DNA from: Actinomycetes bacterium
GTDB lineage: Bacteria; Actinomycetota; Acidimicrobiia; Acidimicrobiales; Bog-793
NCBI GenBank assembly: GCA_021823365.1
Contig: JAKAOD010000006.1
Coordinates: 1-17,746, forward strand
Direction of reading: 5' to 3'
Length of the DNA: 17,746 bases
Within the stretch, counting starts at the first letter, position 1. Each line of letters begins with the position of its first letter. Below are positions 1 to 6,406 of this stretch, piece after piece. The translations under genes and the position numbers were made by a program. Under the pieces are notes generated by a model, which worked only from the letters and a program-made list of their open reading frames with translations, ran no database searches and was not told the origin of the DNA.

Positions 1-1
1 G

Positions 2-88
2 TTCGGCGCCGTCCTCGCCGGCGCGGCGGGCTGGCGCGCCTACGGAGCCTGCCGCGAGGCGGCTGGGGGCTGCGCGGCGGCGAAGTGA
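2..88 (+). CDS. C-terminal end of an unidentified protein (5' truncated)
   Basis: The frame starting at base 2 is open to a TGA at 86-88 and encodes 28 residues, starting FGAVLAGAAGWRAYG and ending in CAAAK. Nearly all third codon positions are G or C, as in real genes of this genome, whereas the frame one base earlier has more A/T there. This suggests a genuine gene tail rather than noise. The fragment is Ala/Gly-rich and could be the end of a membrane segment, but it is too short to assign to a family. Its TGA overlaps an in-frame GTG of the araB frame at 85 (GTGA), so it may be co-transcribed with the arabinose genes. An arabinose isomerase or sugar transporter would be natural here, but nothing visible proves either; the tail does not resemble the end of E. 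coli AraA. Confidence 0.5.
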   Translation, partial: FGAVLAGAAGWRAYGACREAAGGCAAAK

Positions 89-113
89 GCGTGCACATTC
101 GGCGGCCGGACCG

Positions 114-119
114 TAGGCT
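114..119 (+). promoter_or_regulatory. Probable -10 element (TAGGCT) for leaderless araB
   Basis: TAGGCT lies 7 nt upstream of the GTG at 127, so transcription would begin at or next to the start codon. The same TANNCT arrangement precedes several other transcription units in this window. No convincing -35 TTGACA is visible, which is common in actinobacterial promoters. Confidence 0.5.
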
Positions 120-126
120 TGCCGAC

Positions 127-1902
127 GTGAGCACGGCAGGCGGCGCTGCGAGCCCGGCCAGCGGAGAGGCGCGCGGAGCGGGCGCGGGTGGGACGCCCGT
201 CGCCATCGGGGTCGACTTCGGCACCGAATCGGGCCGGGTCCTCGCCCTCGAGCTCGCGAGCGGGAGGGAGCTCGCGGCGGAAGAGGTCCGCTACCCGCAC
301 GGGGTGATCGCCGAGGCCCTGCCGGACACCGGCGAGGTGCTCGGGCATGACTGGGCCCTCCAGCACCCCCTCGACTACGTCGAGGTCCTCGAGCGCGGCA
401 TCCCTGCGGCGCTGAAGGCGGGCGCGTTCGACCCCCGGCGGGTCGTCGGGCTCGGGGTCGACTTCACCTCCTGCACGGTGCTGCCCGCCCTCTCCGACGG
501 GACGCCGCTGTGCACCCTCGAGCGCTGGCGGCGCCACCCGCACGCCTGGCCCAAGCTCTGGAAGCACCACGCCGCCCAGCCCTACGCCGACCGCCTGACC
601 GCCGTCGCCGAGGAGCGCGGCGAGACGTTCCTCTCGCGCTACGGCGGGAGGATCTCCTCGGAGTGGTACTTCCCGAAGCTCCTGCAGATCCTCGACGAGG
701 ACCGGGCCGTCTACGACGCCGCCGACGTCTTCGTCGAGGCGACGGACTGGATCGTCTGGCACTGCACCGGGGAGGAGGTGCGCTCGGCCTGCGCCGCCGG
801 CTACAAGGCGTTCTGGTCGGCGCGCGAGGGCCTCCCCTCGCCGGAGTACTTCCAGGCCGCCTACCCCGAGCTCGCCTCGCCGGCCGCCAAGCTCGGGACC
901 CGCTTCGTCCCGAACGGCGCCCGGGCCGGGCGGCTCCGCCAGGAGGTCGCCGCCCGCGTCGGCCTGCCTGCCGGGATCGCCGTCGCCGCCGGGAACGTCG
1001 ACTCCTTCGTCTCGGTGCCCGGCGCCGGCGTCGAGCGGCCCGGCGTCTTCGTCATGGTCGTGGGGACCTCGATCTGCGACATGGTCGTCCACCCCGACGA
1101 GGTGCGCCTGCCCGGGATCACCGGCGTCGTCCACGAGGGGATCCTCCCGGGTCTCTACGGCTACGAGGCGGGCCAGCCCGCCGCCGGCGACATGTTCGCC
1201 TGGTACGTCGACCGCCTGCTCGCCCCGGGGGCGCCCGCGACCGTCCCCGGCGGGGGCGCGAACGGCGGGGGCGCGATCAGCGGCCAGGTGGCGGCGCGAG
1301 CCGACCGCTACGCCGAGCTCGAGGCGGCTGCCGGGGCGCTCGCCCCGGGATCGACCGGACTCGTCGCCCTCGACTGGTGGAACGGCAACCGCTCGGTCCT
1401 GGCCGACGCCGACCTCTCCGGCGTCCTCGCCGGGCTCACGCTCTCCAGCCGGCCCGAGGAGGTCTACCGGGCGCTGCTCGAGTCTGTCGCATTCGGGACC
1501 CGGCGCATCGTCGACAACTTCGTCGAGCACGGGCTCGGCATCGACCAGATCGTCGCCTGCGGCGGGATCGCGGAGAAGAGCCCGGTGATGATGCAGCTGA
1601 TCTCCGACGTGACAGGACGCGTCGTCGAGGTGCCGTCCTCGCCGCAGATCCCCGCCCGCGGCGCCGCGCTGTTCGGGGCGGTGGCGGCCGGCGCGGAGGA
1701 GGGCGGGTTCGCCGGGGTCGCCGAGGCGGTCGCCGCGCTCCGCCCTCCGCTCGCCCGCACCTACCGGCCGTCCCGCGCGGCCGGCGAGACCTACGCCGAG
1801 GTGTACGCCGTCTACCGCTCGCTCCACGACCTGCTCGGCCGGGACAGGGTGGAGTGGCTGCACGCCCTCAAGCAGATCCGCCGCCGGGTCGCCGCGCAGT
1901 GA
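127..1902 (+). CDS. araB: L-ribulokinase (FGGY carbohydrate kinase)
   Basis: Phosphorylates L-ribulose with ATP to L-ribulose 5-phosphate, the second step of bacterial L-arabinose catabolism, in the cytoplasm. The 591-residue product is close to the family length of about 560. The N-terminal phosphate-binding motif IGVDFGTESGR is near residues 27-37. SSEWYFPKLLQI, GTSICDMV, EAGQPAAGDMFAWY, LDWWNGNR and CGGIAEKSPVMMQ follow in the order seen in E. coli AraB, and the C-terminal lobe ends with IPARGAALFGAVAAG. I place the start at GTG 127 because a TANNCT hexamer lies 7 nt upstream. GTG 85, overlapping the upstream stop, would add 14 residues and remains possible. The TGA overlaps the araD start by 4 nt. 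No araA is present in the window. The family is clear; ribulose is favoured over xylulose by the alignment and by araD next door. Confidence 0.92.
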   Translation: MSTAGGAASPASGEARGAGAGGTPVAIGVDFGTESGRVLALELASGRELAAEEVRYPHGVIAEALPDTGEVLGHDWALQHPLDYVEVLERGIPAALKAGAFDPRRVVGLGVDFTSCTVLPALSDGTPLCTLERWRRHPHAWPKLWKHHAAQPYADRLTAVAEERGETFLSRYGGRISSEWYFPKLLQILDEDRAVYDAADVFVEATDWIVWHCTGEEVRSACAAGYKAFWSAREGLPSPEYFQAAYPELASPAAKLGTRFVPNGARAGRLRQEVAARVGLPAGIAVAAGNVDSFVSVPGAGVERPGVFVMVVGTSICDMVVHPDEVRLPGITGVVHEGILPGLYGYEAGQPAAGDMFAWYVDRLLAPGAPATVPGGGANGGGAISGQVAARADRYAELEAAAGALAPGSTGLVALDWWNGNRSVLADADLSGVLAGLTLSSRPEEVYRALLESVAFGTRRIVDNFVEHGLGIDQIVACGGIAEKSPVMMQLISDVTGRVVEVPSSPQIPARGAALFGAVAAGAEEGGFAGVAEAVAALRPPLARTYRPSRAAGETYAEVYAVYRSLHDLLGRDRVEWLHALKQIRRRVAAQ

Positions 1903-2600
1903 GCGACACGGCGCTCGAGAAGCTGCGTGAAGAGGCCCTCCGCGCGAACCTCGCGCTCCCTGCCGCCGGCCTCGTGAAGCTGACGTGGGGCAACGCGAGC
2001 GCGATCGACCGCGAGCGCGGCCTCGTCGTGATCAAGGCGAGCGGCGTCTCCTACGCGACGGCGACCGCCGCCGACATGGTCGTCGTGGACCTCGACGGCG
2101 CTGTCGTCGAAGGCGGCCGCCCCTCGACCGACACGCCTACGCATCTCGCCCTCTACGCCGCATTCCCGGAGCTCGGCGGCATCGTCCATACCCACTCGAC
2201 GTACGCGACGGCGTGGGCGCAGGCGGAGCGGCCGATCCCCATCCTCGGGACGACGCACGCCGACCTCTCGCCGCTCGCCGTCCCGCTCTCGCGCGCCCTC
2301 ACCGCGGAGGAGGTCGAGGGCGCCTACGAGGCGAGCACCGGGACGGTGATCGTCGAGGCCCTCGCCGGGCGCACGACGGCCGAGGTCCCGGCAGTGCTGG
2401 TGCGGTCGCACGGCCCGTTCTGCTGGGGGCGGAGCCCCCAGGCGGCGGTCGAGAGCGCGGTCACGCTCGAGGAGGTGGCGCGCATCGCCCACCTGACCGA
2501 GCAGCTCCGGCCCGGCGGGCCCGAGCTCGCCGGCTTCGTCCGGCAGAAGCACTACGAGCGCAAGCACGGCCCGCACGGCTACTACGGCCAGGCGGGATAG
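1899..2600 (+). CDS. araD: L-ribulose-5-phosphate 4-epimerase (class II aldolase family)
   Basis: Converts L-ribulose 5-phosphate to D-xylulose 5-phosphate, linking L-arabinose to the pentose phosphate pathway; a Zn-dependent cytoplasmic enzyme. The product is 233 residues (E. coli AraD has 231) and aligns along its length: TWGNASAID near 29-37, SSDTP-like STDTPTHLALY near 77-86, GGIVHTHS near 93-100, GTTHADL near 117-123, LVRSHGPFCWG near 167-177, and a C-terminal KHYERKHGPHGYYG. Zinc ligands correspond to H97, H99 and H171; catalytic residues to D122, H218 and Y229. The GTG start at 1899 overlaps the araB TGA as GTGA, implying translational coupling. The conserved C-terminal YYG argues for the epimerase rather than a fuculose- or rhamnulose-phosphate aldolase. 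Confidence 0.95.
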   Translation: MSDTALEKLREEALRANLALPAAGLVKLTWGNASAIDRERGLVVIKASGVSYATATAADMVVVDLDGAVVEGGRPSTDTPTHLALYAAFPELGGIVHTHSTYATAWAQAERPIPILGTTHADLSPLAVPLSRALTAEEVEGAYEASTGTVIVEALAGRTTAEVPAVLVRSHGPFCWGRSPQAAVESAVTLEEVARIAHLTEQLRPGGPELAGFVRQKHYERKHGPHGYYGQAG

Positions 2601-2617
2601 GGCCGGGTAGCCGGCGA

Positions 2618-3955
2618 GTGGCGCACCGCGCCGCCGAGCTGACCCCGGGCGAGACGCCGCCGCCCGGTCCGTGCCCGGCGTGCAGCCTCGAGCACCGGGT
2701 CCCGATCGAGGAGATCGTCATCGGGCGCGACGCCCGGGAGCGCCTCGGCGCGTACCTCGACGCCAGGGCTTGGCGGCGACTGCTCCTCGTCGTCGACGCC
2801 AACACGGCCGACGCCGCCGGGGACGATCTCGCCGCCGACCTCGCCGCGGCCGGGCACCGGGTCGAGCTGCAGCGCTTTGCGCACCGTCACGGCCTCCTCG
2901 CCGACGAGGAGGCCGTCGGGGCCGTGCGGGACCGGGTCGCGGCGCACCACCCCCAGGTGCTCCTCGCCGTCGGCTCCGGCGTGCTGACCGACGTCACGCG
3001 CTACGCCTCGTTCCTCGAGCGCCGCCCGTTCCTTTCCGTGCCGACCGCGGCCTCGATGGACGGCTACGCCTCGGGCGTGGCGGCGATGCAGTTCGAAGGC
3101 GTGAAGGTGTCGCTGCCGGCGCAGCCGCCGCTCGGGATCTTCGCGGACTCCGCCGTGCTCGCCGCGGCCCCGCCCGAGATGCTCGTCTGGGGCCTCGGGG
3201 ATCTCGCCGGAAAGGCGACGGCGCATTTCGACTGGCTCCTCGCCAACGGCGTCGCCGGCGAGACCTACTGCCCGCTCGTCGCCGGGCGCGTCCTCGAGCC
3301 GCTCGGCCGGTGCACGGAGGACGCTGCGGCCCTGCTCGGCGGGGAGGAGTCGGCGGTCGTGACGCTCACCGAGGGCCTCGTCTCCTCCGGCGTCGCGATG
3401 GCGATGCTCGGCAGCTCGAGGCCCGCCAGCGGCTGCGAGCACCACGTCTCGCACTTCCTCGACCTGCTCGCCTTCCGGGGGGTGCGCGAGCACGCGCCGC
3501 ACGGGCTGCAGGTCGGCTACGCCTGCCGCTTCGCCGCCGCCGTCCAGGAGGCCGCGATCGCGCACCTCGGGGAGGCGATGGTCGTCGCGCCGGGCACGAC
3601 CGGCCCCGACGAGCGCCACTGGTACGGCGAGCAGCTGCTCGCGATCGGGCCCGTGCGCGACGAGAAGCAGCTGTGGTACGCGGCCCACGGCGACGACTGG
3701 CCGAGCGCTGCCGACGAGGTCGTCGCGCTCGCCGGTCGCCTCACCGCCGCCTCCGGCGGCTTCGCCGCCGTCGGGCGAGCGCTCGACGTCGCGAGCGTTC
3801 CCGCCACGCCCGGCTTCCTCGGCGCCGACTTGGCGACGCTTCGCGGTGCCTTCCGCTACGCCAACCGGCTCCGGAGCCGCTTCACGGTCCTCGACCTGCT
3901 GGAGGGGCAGCGCCGCCTCGACGAGGTGATCGAGGAGGTGCTCCCGGCCAGGTAG
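2618..3955 (+). CDS. egsA: AraM/EgsA-type sn-glycerol-1-phosphate dehydrogenase
   Basis: Member of the iron-containing alcohol dehydrogenase/G1PDH fold. Characterised AraM/EgsA proteins interconvert dihydroxyacetone phosphate and sn-glycerol 1-phosphate with NAD(P)H and a Ni or Zn ion. Visible marks are GSGVLTDVTRY (dinucleotide/phosphate loop, near 119-129), SVPTAASMDGYAS (near 140-152), GLGDLAGKATAHFDW with metal-ligand candidate D195, SRPASGCEHHVSHF with H276 as likely ligand, and HAPHG with H295. These match B. subtilis AraM, which also sits with araB and araD. The product is 445 residues against 394 for B. subtilis AraM, partly because of a roughly 30-residue N-terminal extension containing CPAC. 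GTG 2618 is the first start after the araD stop (17-nt gap, weak ribosome site). The physiological substrate is inferred; a related sugar-phosphate dehydrogenase is possible. Confidence 0.82.
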   Translation: MAHRAAELTPGETPPPGPCPACSLEHRVPIEEIVIGRDARERLGAYLDARAWRRLLLVVDANTADAAGDDLAADLAAAGHRVELQRFAHRHGLLADEEAVGAVRDRVAAHHPQVLLAVGSGVLTDVTRYASFLERRPFLSVPTAASMDGYASGVAAMQFEGVKVSLPAQPPLGIFADSAVLAAAPPEMLVWGLGDLAGKATAHFDWLLANGVAGETYCPLVAGRVLEPLGRCTEDAAALLGGEESAVVTLTEGLVSSGVAMAMLGSSRPASGCEHHVSHFLDLLAFRGVREHAPHGLQVGYACRFAAAVQEAAIAHLGEAMVVAPGTTGPDERHWYGEQLLAIGPVRDEKQLWYAAHGDDWPSAADEVVALAGRLTAASGGFAAVGRALDVASVPATPGFLGADLATLRGAFRYANRLRSRFTVLDLLEGQRRLDEVIEEVLPAR

Positions 3956-4009
3956 GAGAGCACGCATGCGAGACCTCCTTCGGTCGTCCGGTGTACCCGG
4001 CAGACGGGG

Positions 4010-4026
4010 GAACGCGGTTCGCGTTC
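4010..4026. terminator. Hairpin between convergent egsA and vapC
   Basis: GAACGCG-GTT-CGCGTTC is a perfect 7-bp stem with a 3-nt loop. It lies 54 bp after the egsA stop and overlaps the vapC stop codon on the other strand. Its position between convergent genes fits a shared bidirectional terminator. There is no T-tract on either side, so Rho-independent termination is uncertain. Confidence 0.4.
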
Positions 4027-4465
4027 AGACAGGGCGGCGCAGCTCGATGACGCCGAGACCCGCGATGGAGGTGAAATGGCGGAGATTGGCGGTCACGAGC
4101 CGCCATCCGAGGCTCAGCGCGCTGGCGGCGATCAGCCGGTCGTGCACGCCGACCTCGCCGCCGGACGCTGCGAGGTCGGCCCAGATGCGCGCGTGGATCC
4201 GCGCCGAGCGCAGATCGAAGGGAACGGTCGGGAACGCGTCGAGGACCGCTTCGACGAACGCCTCGCGCCGGGAGCGGTGCTCCGCGGTCGCGCGATGGAC
4301 GCCATGGAGCAGCTCCGAGGCCGTGATCGCCGCGATGGCGACCTCCTCGTCGGCGTCGACTGCGTCCTCGAGCGACGCTGCAAGAAGCGGGCCGAAAGCA
4401 GTCCGAGACCCATGGGCCCGGCGCTCGACGTCGATGAGAACGGAGGTGTCTACGAGGGCGCCCAT
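4025..4465 (-). CDS. vapC: VapC-type PIN-domain ribonuclease toxin
   Basis: A 146-residue PIN-domain protein, the usual length for VapC. VapC toxins are Mg-dependent RNases that cleave tRNA or rRNA when freed from their antitoxin. The acidic site is visible in order: DTSVLID at the N-terminus (first Asp near 6), ASELLHG (Glu near 51), VHDRLIAASAL (Asp near 108) and LVTANLRHF, where the fourth position carries Asn as in many VapCs. The ATG at 4465 overlaps the end of vapB by 16 nt and has no Shine-Dalgarno, so translation is probably coupled to the antitoxin. The pair sits between catabolic operons with no transposase or integrase nearby. The RNA target cannot be read from the sequence. Confidence 0.92.
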   Translation of the reverse strand: MGALVDTSVLIDVERRAHGSRTAFGPLLAASLEDAVDADEEVAIAAITASELLHGVHRATAEHRSRREAFVEAVLDAFPTVPFDLRSARIHARIWADLAASGGEVGVHDRLIAASALSLGWRLVTANLRHFTSIAGLGVIELRRPV

Positions 4466-4731
4466 GGGTCGTCCGGGCCGGGCCCGACCGATCGGAGGAC
4501 CTCCTCCATGTCATCGGCGAACGCGGGATCGGGGTCGGGCAGGACCCGCAGCGCCGCGGCGAGAGCCCCCATGGCGCGACCGCGCGGCGCGGTCGCGGGA
4601 GCGACGTCGTCGGGATGGACCAGGGCGAGGACGGGGCGCTCGCGGTTGAGGACGACGACGGTCTCGTGGCGTGCCACCGCGTCTCTCGCGAGGCGAGGAA
4701 TGCGCACCTCGTCGGCATTGATGCTCGACAT
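4450..4731 (-). CDS. vapB: VapB-type antitoxin (Phd/YefM-like N-terminus)
   Basis: A 93-residue protein directly upstream of, and overlapping, the PIN toxin gene. The N-terminal half (MSSINADEVRIPRLARDAV, then ETVVVLNRERPVLALVHPDD) resembles the DNA-binding part of Phd/VapB antitoxins, with the typical 'RxRPVAxLV'-like strand. The acidic C-terminal half (DPDPAFADDMEEVLR, ending GPDDPWAPS) is the sort of extended segment that wraps and inhibits a PIN toxin. The start at ATG 4731 is supported by a TATGCT hexamer 6 nt upstream, which would give a leaderless message. Three 10-bp repeat units just upstream suggest autoregulation. The exact antitoxin superfamily (Phd or AbrB-like VapB) is not certain. 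Confidence 0.83.
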   Translation of the reverse strand: MSSINADEVRIPRLARDAVARHETVVVLNRERPVLALVHPDDVAPATAPRGRAMGALAAALRVLPDPDPAFADDMEEVLRSVGPGPDDPWAPS

Positions 4732-4737
4732 GGTCCG

Positions 4738-4743
4738 AGCATA
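4738..4743 (-). promoter_or_regulatory. Probable -10 element (TATGCT) for leaderless vapBC
   Basis: On the minus strand TATGCT ends 6 nt before the vapB ATG, so the transcript would start at or near the A of ATG. It follows the TANNCT pattern seen at other unit starts in the window. Confidence 0.55.
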
Positions 4744-4760
4744 CCGTCTTCCGTGCGCTC

Positions 4761-4790
4761 TCGTACGGGACCGTACGGGACCGCACGGCT
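4761..4790. repeat. Three 10-bp tandem units, probable vapBC operator
   Basis: The units are TCGTACGGGA, CCGTACGGGA and CCGCACGGCT. Each contains a CGTACG or CGCACG core; the first two cores are perfect palindromes. The 10-bp period puts the cores on one face of the helix. With a start near 4731, the array covers about -30 to -59, overlapping the -35 region. This is where an antitoxin or toxin-antitoxin complex would bind for autorepression. Confidence 0.5.
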
Positions 4791-4794
4791 GGTG

Positions 4795-5802
4795 CTACAG
4801 CGGCGCCGAGGGCGACGCCCCTCCGCGGACCGCCAGCCCCGCAAGGACCTCGAGCACGACGCGGTGCGCGTTGTTGACCGTGATGTCGGCCGTGTCGTAG
4901 GCGGGAGCGACCTCGACGACGTCGAGCGCGACGAGGGGGACCTCGAGCGCCAGACGGCGCACGGCGCGCAAGAGGTCGACGGGCGCGAGCCCGCCCGGCT
5001 CGGGGGTGCCGGTCCCCGGGGCGAAGCCGGGGTCGAGGACGTCGATGTCGACCGAAAGGTAGATCGCGTCGCAGCCGCCCATCGCCTCCTCGACGGCGTC
5101 CCCGATCACCGCGTCGAGGCCACGCTCCCAGACCTCCTGCATGAGGTGGTAGCGCATCCCCTGGGCGCGCATCCACCGGAAGACGTCGGCCGGGGGCCAG
5201 TAGCCGCGCAGGCCGACCTGGACGAAGCTCTCGCCGCGCACGGCGCCGGACTCGATGAGCCGCCGCATCGGCGTGCCGTGGCTCGCGAGGTTGCCCTCGA
5301 TCTCGTCGGCGGTGTCGGCGTGGGCGTCGAAGTGGACGACCCCGAGGCGGCCCCAGCCGCGAGCTTGTGCGACGGCGGTCGCCGACGGCCACGTGATCGA
5401 GTGGTCGCCGCCGAGGACGACCGGGAAGATCCCCCGGTCGGCGACCTCGCCCACGCGCTCACGGATCGCCGCGTGCGACTCTGCGACCATCCCGTGGGAA
5501 CAGGTCGCGTCGCCGTAGTCGACGACCTCGAGGGCGTCGAAGATCTCGATCCCGAGGTCGAGGTGGAACGTCCCCGGGCCGTAGGCGAGCGCACGGAGCG
5601 CCCGGGGGCCGAAGCGGGCACCAGGCCGATTGGTCGTCGAGTCGTCCCAGGGGGCGCCGACCACGGCGACGTCGGGCTGCCAGCGGTCGAGCTCGGACGG
5701 CTCGGTGAGCAGCGGCCGCTTGGCGAAGGTCGCCGGTCCTTGGAAGGAGGGCCCGCCCAGCTGGCGCGCCAGCCCCGGCGGGAGGTCCCGGTCGGGGCTC
5801 AT
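4795..5802 (-). CDS. speB: Agmatinase-family ureohydrolase (agmatinase or guanidino-acid hydrolase)
   Basis: Binuclear manganese ureohydrolase of the arginase/agmatinase superfamily; members release urea from agmatine, 4-guanidinobutyrate, 3-guanidinopropionate or related guanidino compounds. The product is 335 residues (E. coli SpeB has 306). Metal ligands are all present: GGDH (H134), DAHAD (D159, H161, D163) and SVDIDVLDP (D252, D254), followed by the signature APGTGTPEPGG. NRPGARFGPRALR near 58-70 and DITVNNAHRV near 306-314 are also typical. The ATG at 5802 overlaps the stop of a possible 23-codon upstream ORF (ATGA). An in-frame upstream ATG would add low-complexity residues and cross the divergent promoter, so I did not use it. 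No arginine decarboxylase or transporter lies nearby, so the substrate is unresolved. Confidence 0.88.
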   Translation of the reverse strand: MSPDRDLPPGLARQLGGPSFQGPATFAKRPLLTEPSELDRWQPDVAVVGAPWDDSTTNRPGARFGPRALRALAYGPGTFHLDLGIEIFDALEVVDYGDATCSHGMVAESHAAIRERVGEVADRGIFPVVLGGDHSITWPSATAVAQARGWGRLGVVHFDAHADTADEIEGNLASHGTPMRRLIESGAVRGESFVQVGLRGYWPPADVFRWMRAQGMRYHLMQEVWERGLDAVIGDAVEEAMGGCDAIYLSVDIDVLDPGFAPGTGTPEPGGLAPVDLLRAVRRLALEVPLVALDVVEVAPAYDTADITVNNAHRVVLEVLAGLAVRGGASPSAPL

Positions 5803-5870
5803 CGACCGGCGCTCGCCGGCGCGGCGGCTCGCCCCTGGCCCGCCGGAGCACTCGGTCGGCGTGCTCCCAT
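5799..5870 (-). CDS. Possible 23-codon leader ORF upstream of speB
   Basis: On the minus strand an ATG at 5870 opens a 23-codon frame (MGARRPSAPAGQGRAAAPAS then AGR) whose TGA at 5801-5799 overlaps the speB ATG as ATGA. A TATCGT hexamer lies 7 nt before this ATG, so the ORF could be the leaderless start of the speB transcript and deliver ribosomes to speB by coupling. Four of 23 codons are arginine, which may be coincidental at this GC content. I recognise no homologue, and a chance ORF is quite possible. Confidence 0.35.
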   Translation of the reverse strand: MGARRPSAPAGQGRAAAPASAGR

Positions 5871-5877
5871 CCTCGCG

Positions 5878-5883
5878 ACGATA
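5878..5883 (-). promoter_or_regulatory. Candidate -10 element (TATCGT) for the speB transcript
   Basis: Minus-strand TATCGT lies 7 nt upstream of the small ORF at 5870. It shares 2 bp with the plus-strand -10 of bcp, making a compact divergent promoter. It fits TANNNT but not the stricter TANNCT pattern. Confidence 0.35.
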
Positions 5884-5887
5884 CGCT
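5882..5887 (+). promoter_or_regulatory. Probable -10 element (TACGCT) for leaderless bcp
   Basis: TACGCT ends 6 nt before the GTG at 5894, so transcription likely begins at the start codon. The arrangement is the same as for vapB and the MFS gene. Confidence 0.55.
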
Positions 5888-5893
5888 GCAGCG

Positions 5894-6355
5894 GTGGAGC
5901 GAGGCGACCTCGTCGCGGACTTCACGCTGCCGGACGAGACCGGCGCCCCCCGCTCGCTCTCGGAGCTGCTCGCCACCGGTCCGGTCGTCCTCTTCTTCTA
6001 CCCGGCAGCGATGACGAAGGGCTGCACGTCGGAGAGCTGCCACTTCCGGGACCTCGGCGCGGAGTTCGCCGCCCTCGGGGCGAGCCGCGTCGGCGTCAGC
6101 GCCGACCCGGTGGGCAAGCAGCGCCAGTTCTCGGCGATGCACGGGCTCGACTATCCGTTGCTCTCCGACCTCGACGGCGCGGTGGCTCGGCAGTTCGGTG
6201 TGAAGCGGCGCTTCGGCCCGATCCCGGTGAAGCGGGCGACCTTCGTCATCGACACCGGCTCGCGAGTCCTCGAGGTGATCTCGAGCGAGACGCGCATGTC
6301 GGTGCACGCCGACCGGGCGCTCGCAGTCCTGCGCCAGAGGGCGGCGACCGCCTGA
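5894..6355 (+). CDS. bcp: Atypical 2-Cys peroxiredoxin, Bcp/PrxQ subfamily
   Basis: Thiol peroxidase that reduces hydrogen and organic peroxides in the cytoplasm. The 153-residue product has the standard single-domain length. The peroxidatic motif PxxxTxxC is PAAMTKGC, with P37, T41 and C44. The resolving cysteine C49 follows five residues later (CTSESC), the arrangement of Bcp/PrxQ enzymes that form an intramolecular disulfide. VKRATFVID supplies the conserved Arg region. The GTG at 5894 was chosen because the fold begins at ERGDLVADFTLPDETG and TACGCT stands 6 nt upstream; an upstream in-frame start would run into the divergent promoter. The gene appears to be its own unit, with a hairpin after the stop. 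Its in vivo reductant is not evident; a mycothiol-linked or thioredoxin system is plausible. Confidence 0.9.
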   Translation: MERGDLVADFTLPDETGAPRSLSELLATGPVVLFFYPAAMTKGCTSESCHFRDLGAEFAALGASRVGVSADPVGKQRQFSAMHGLDYPLLSDLDGAVARQFGVKRRFGPIPVKRATFVIDTGSRVLEVISSETRMSVHADRALAVLRQRAATA

Positions 6356-6360
6356 CGGCG

Positions 6361-6376
6361 ACCGCCGGGGGGCGGT
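6361..6376 (+). terminator. GC hairpin after bcp
   Basis: ACCGCC-GGGG-GGCGGT is a perfect 6-bp stem with a 4-nt loop, starting 6 bp after the bcp stop and upstream of the next promoter. There is no T-run, so it is only a terminator candidate. Confidence 0.35.
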
Positions 6377-6394
6377 GCGGTCGGGGCGCCCCGT

Positions 6395-6400
6395 TAACCT
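6395..6400 (+). promoter_or_regulatory. Probable -10 element (TAACCT) for the MFS-fno-mshC-thrS-HIT run
   Basis: TAACCT ends 6 nt before the GTG at 6407, consistent with a leaderless transcript. I see no later TANNCT element at a gene start before pgsA, so this may drive the next five genes. Confidence 0.55.
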
Positions 6401-6406
6401 CGCCCC

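Noticed and set aside
40..1863. 607-codon open frame on the minus strand opposite araB
   Set aside because: The sequence is Arg/Gly/Asp/Pro-rich with no recognisable motif, while the plus strand encodes a full L-ribulokinase. Stop-free antisense frames are expected at this GC content.
2601..2617. TAGCCG near the egsA start as a possible internal promoter
   Set aside because: It lacks the final T of the TANNCT pattern and stands only 4 nt from the GTG. A 17-nt gap inside a run is more simply read-through.
5761..5772. Perfect 12-bp palindrome CTGGCGCGCCAG
   Set aside because: It lies inside the speB coding sequence (LARQLGG region), and short GC palindromes are frequent here. No regulatory context.
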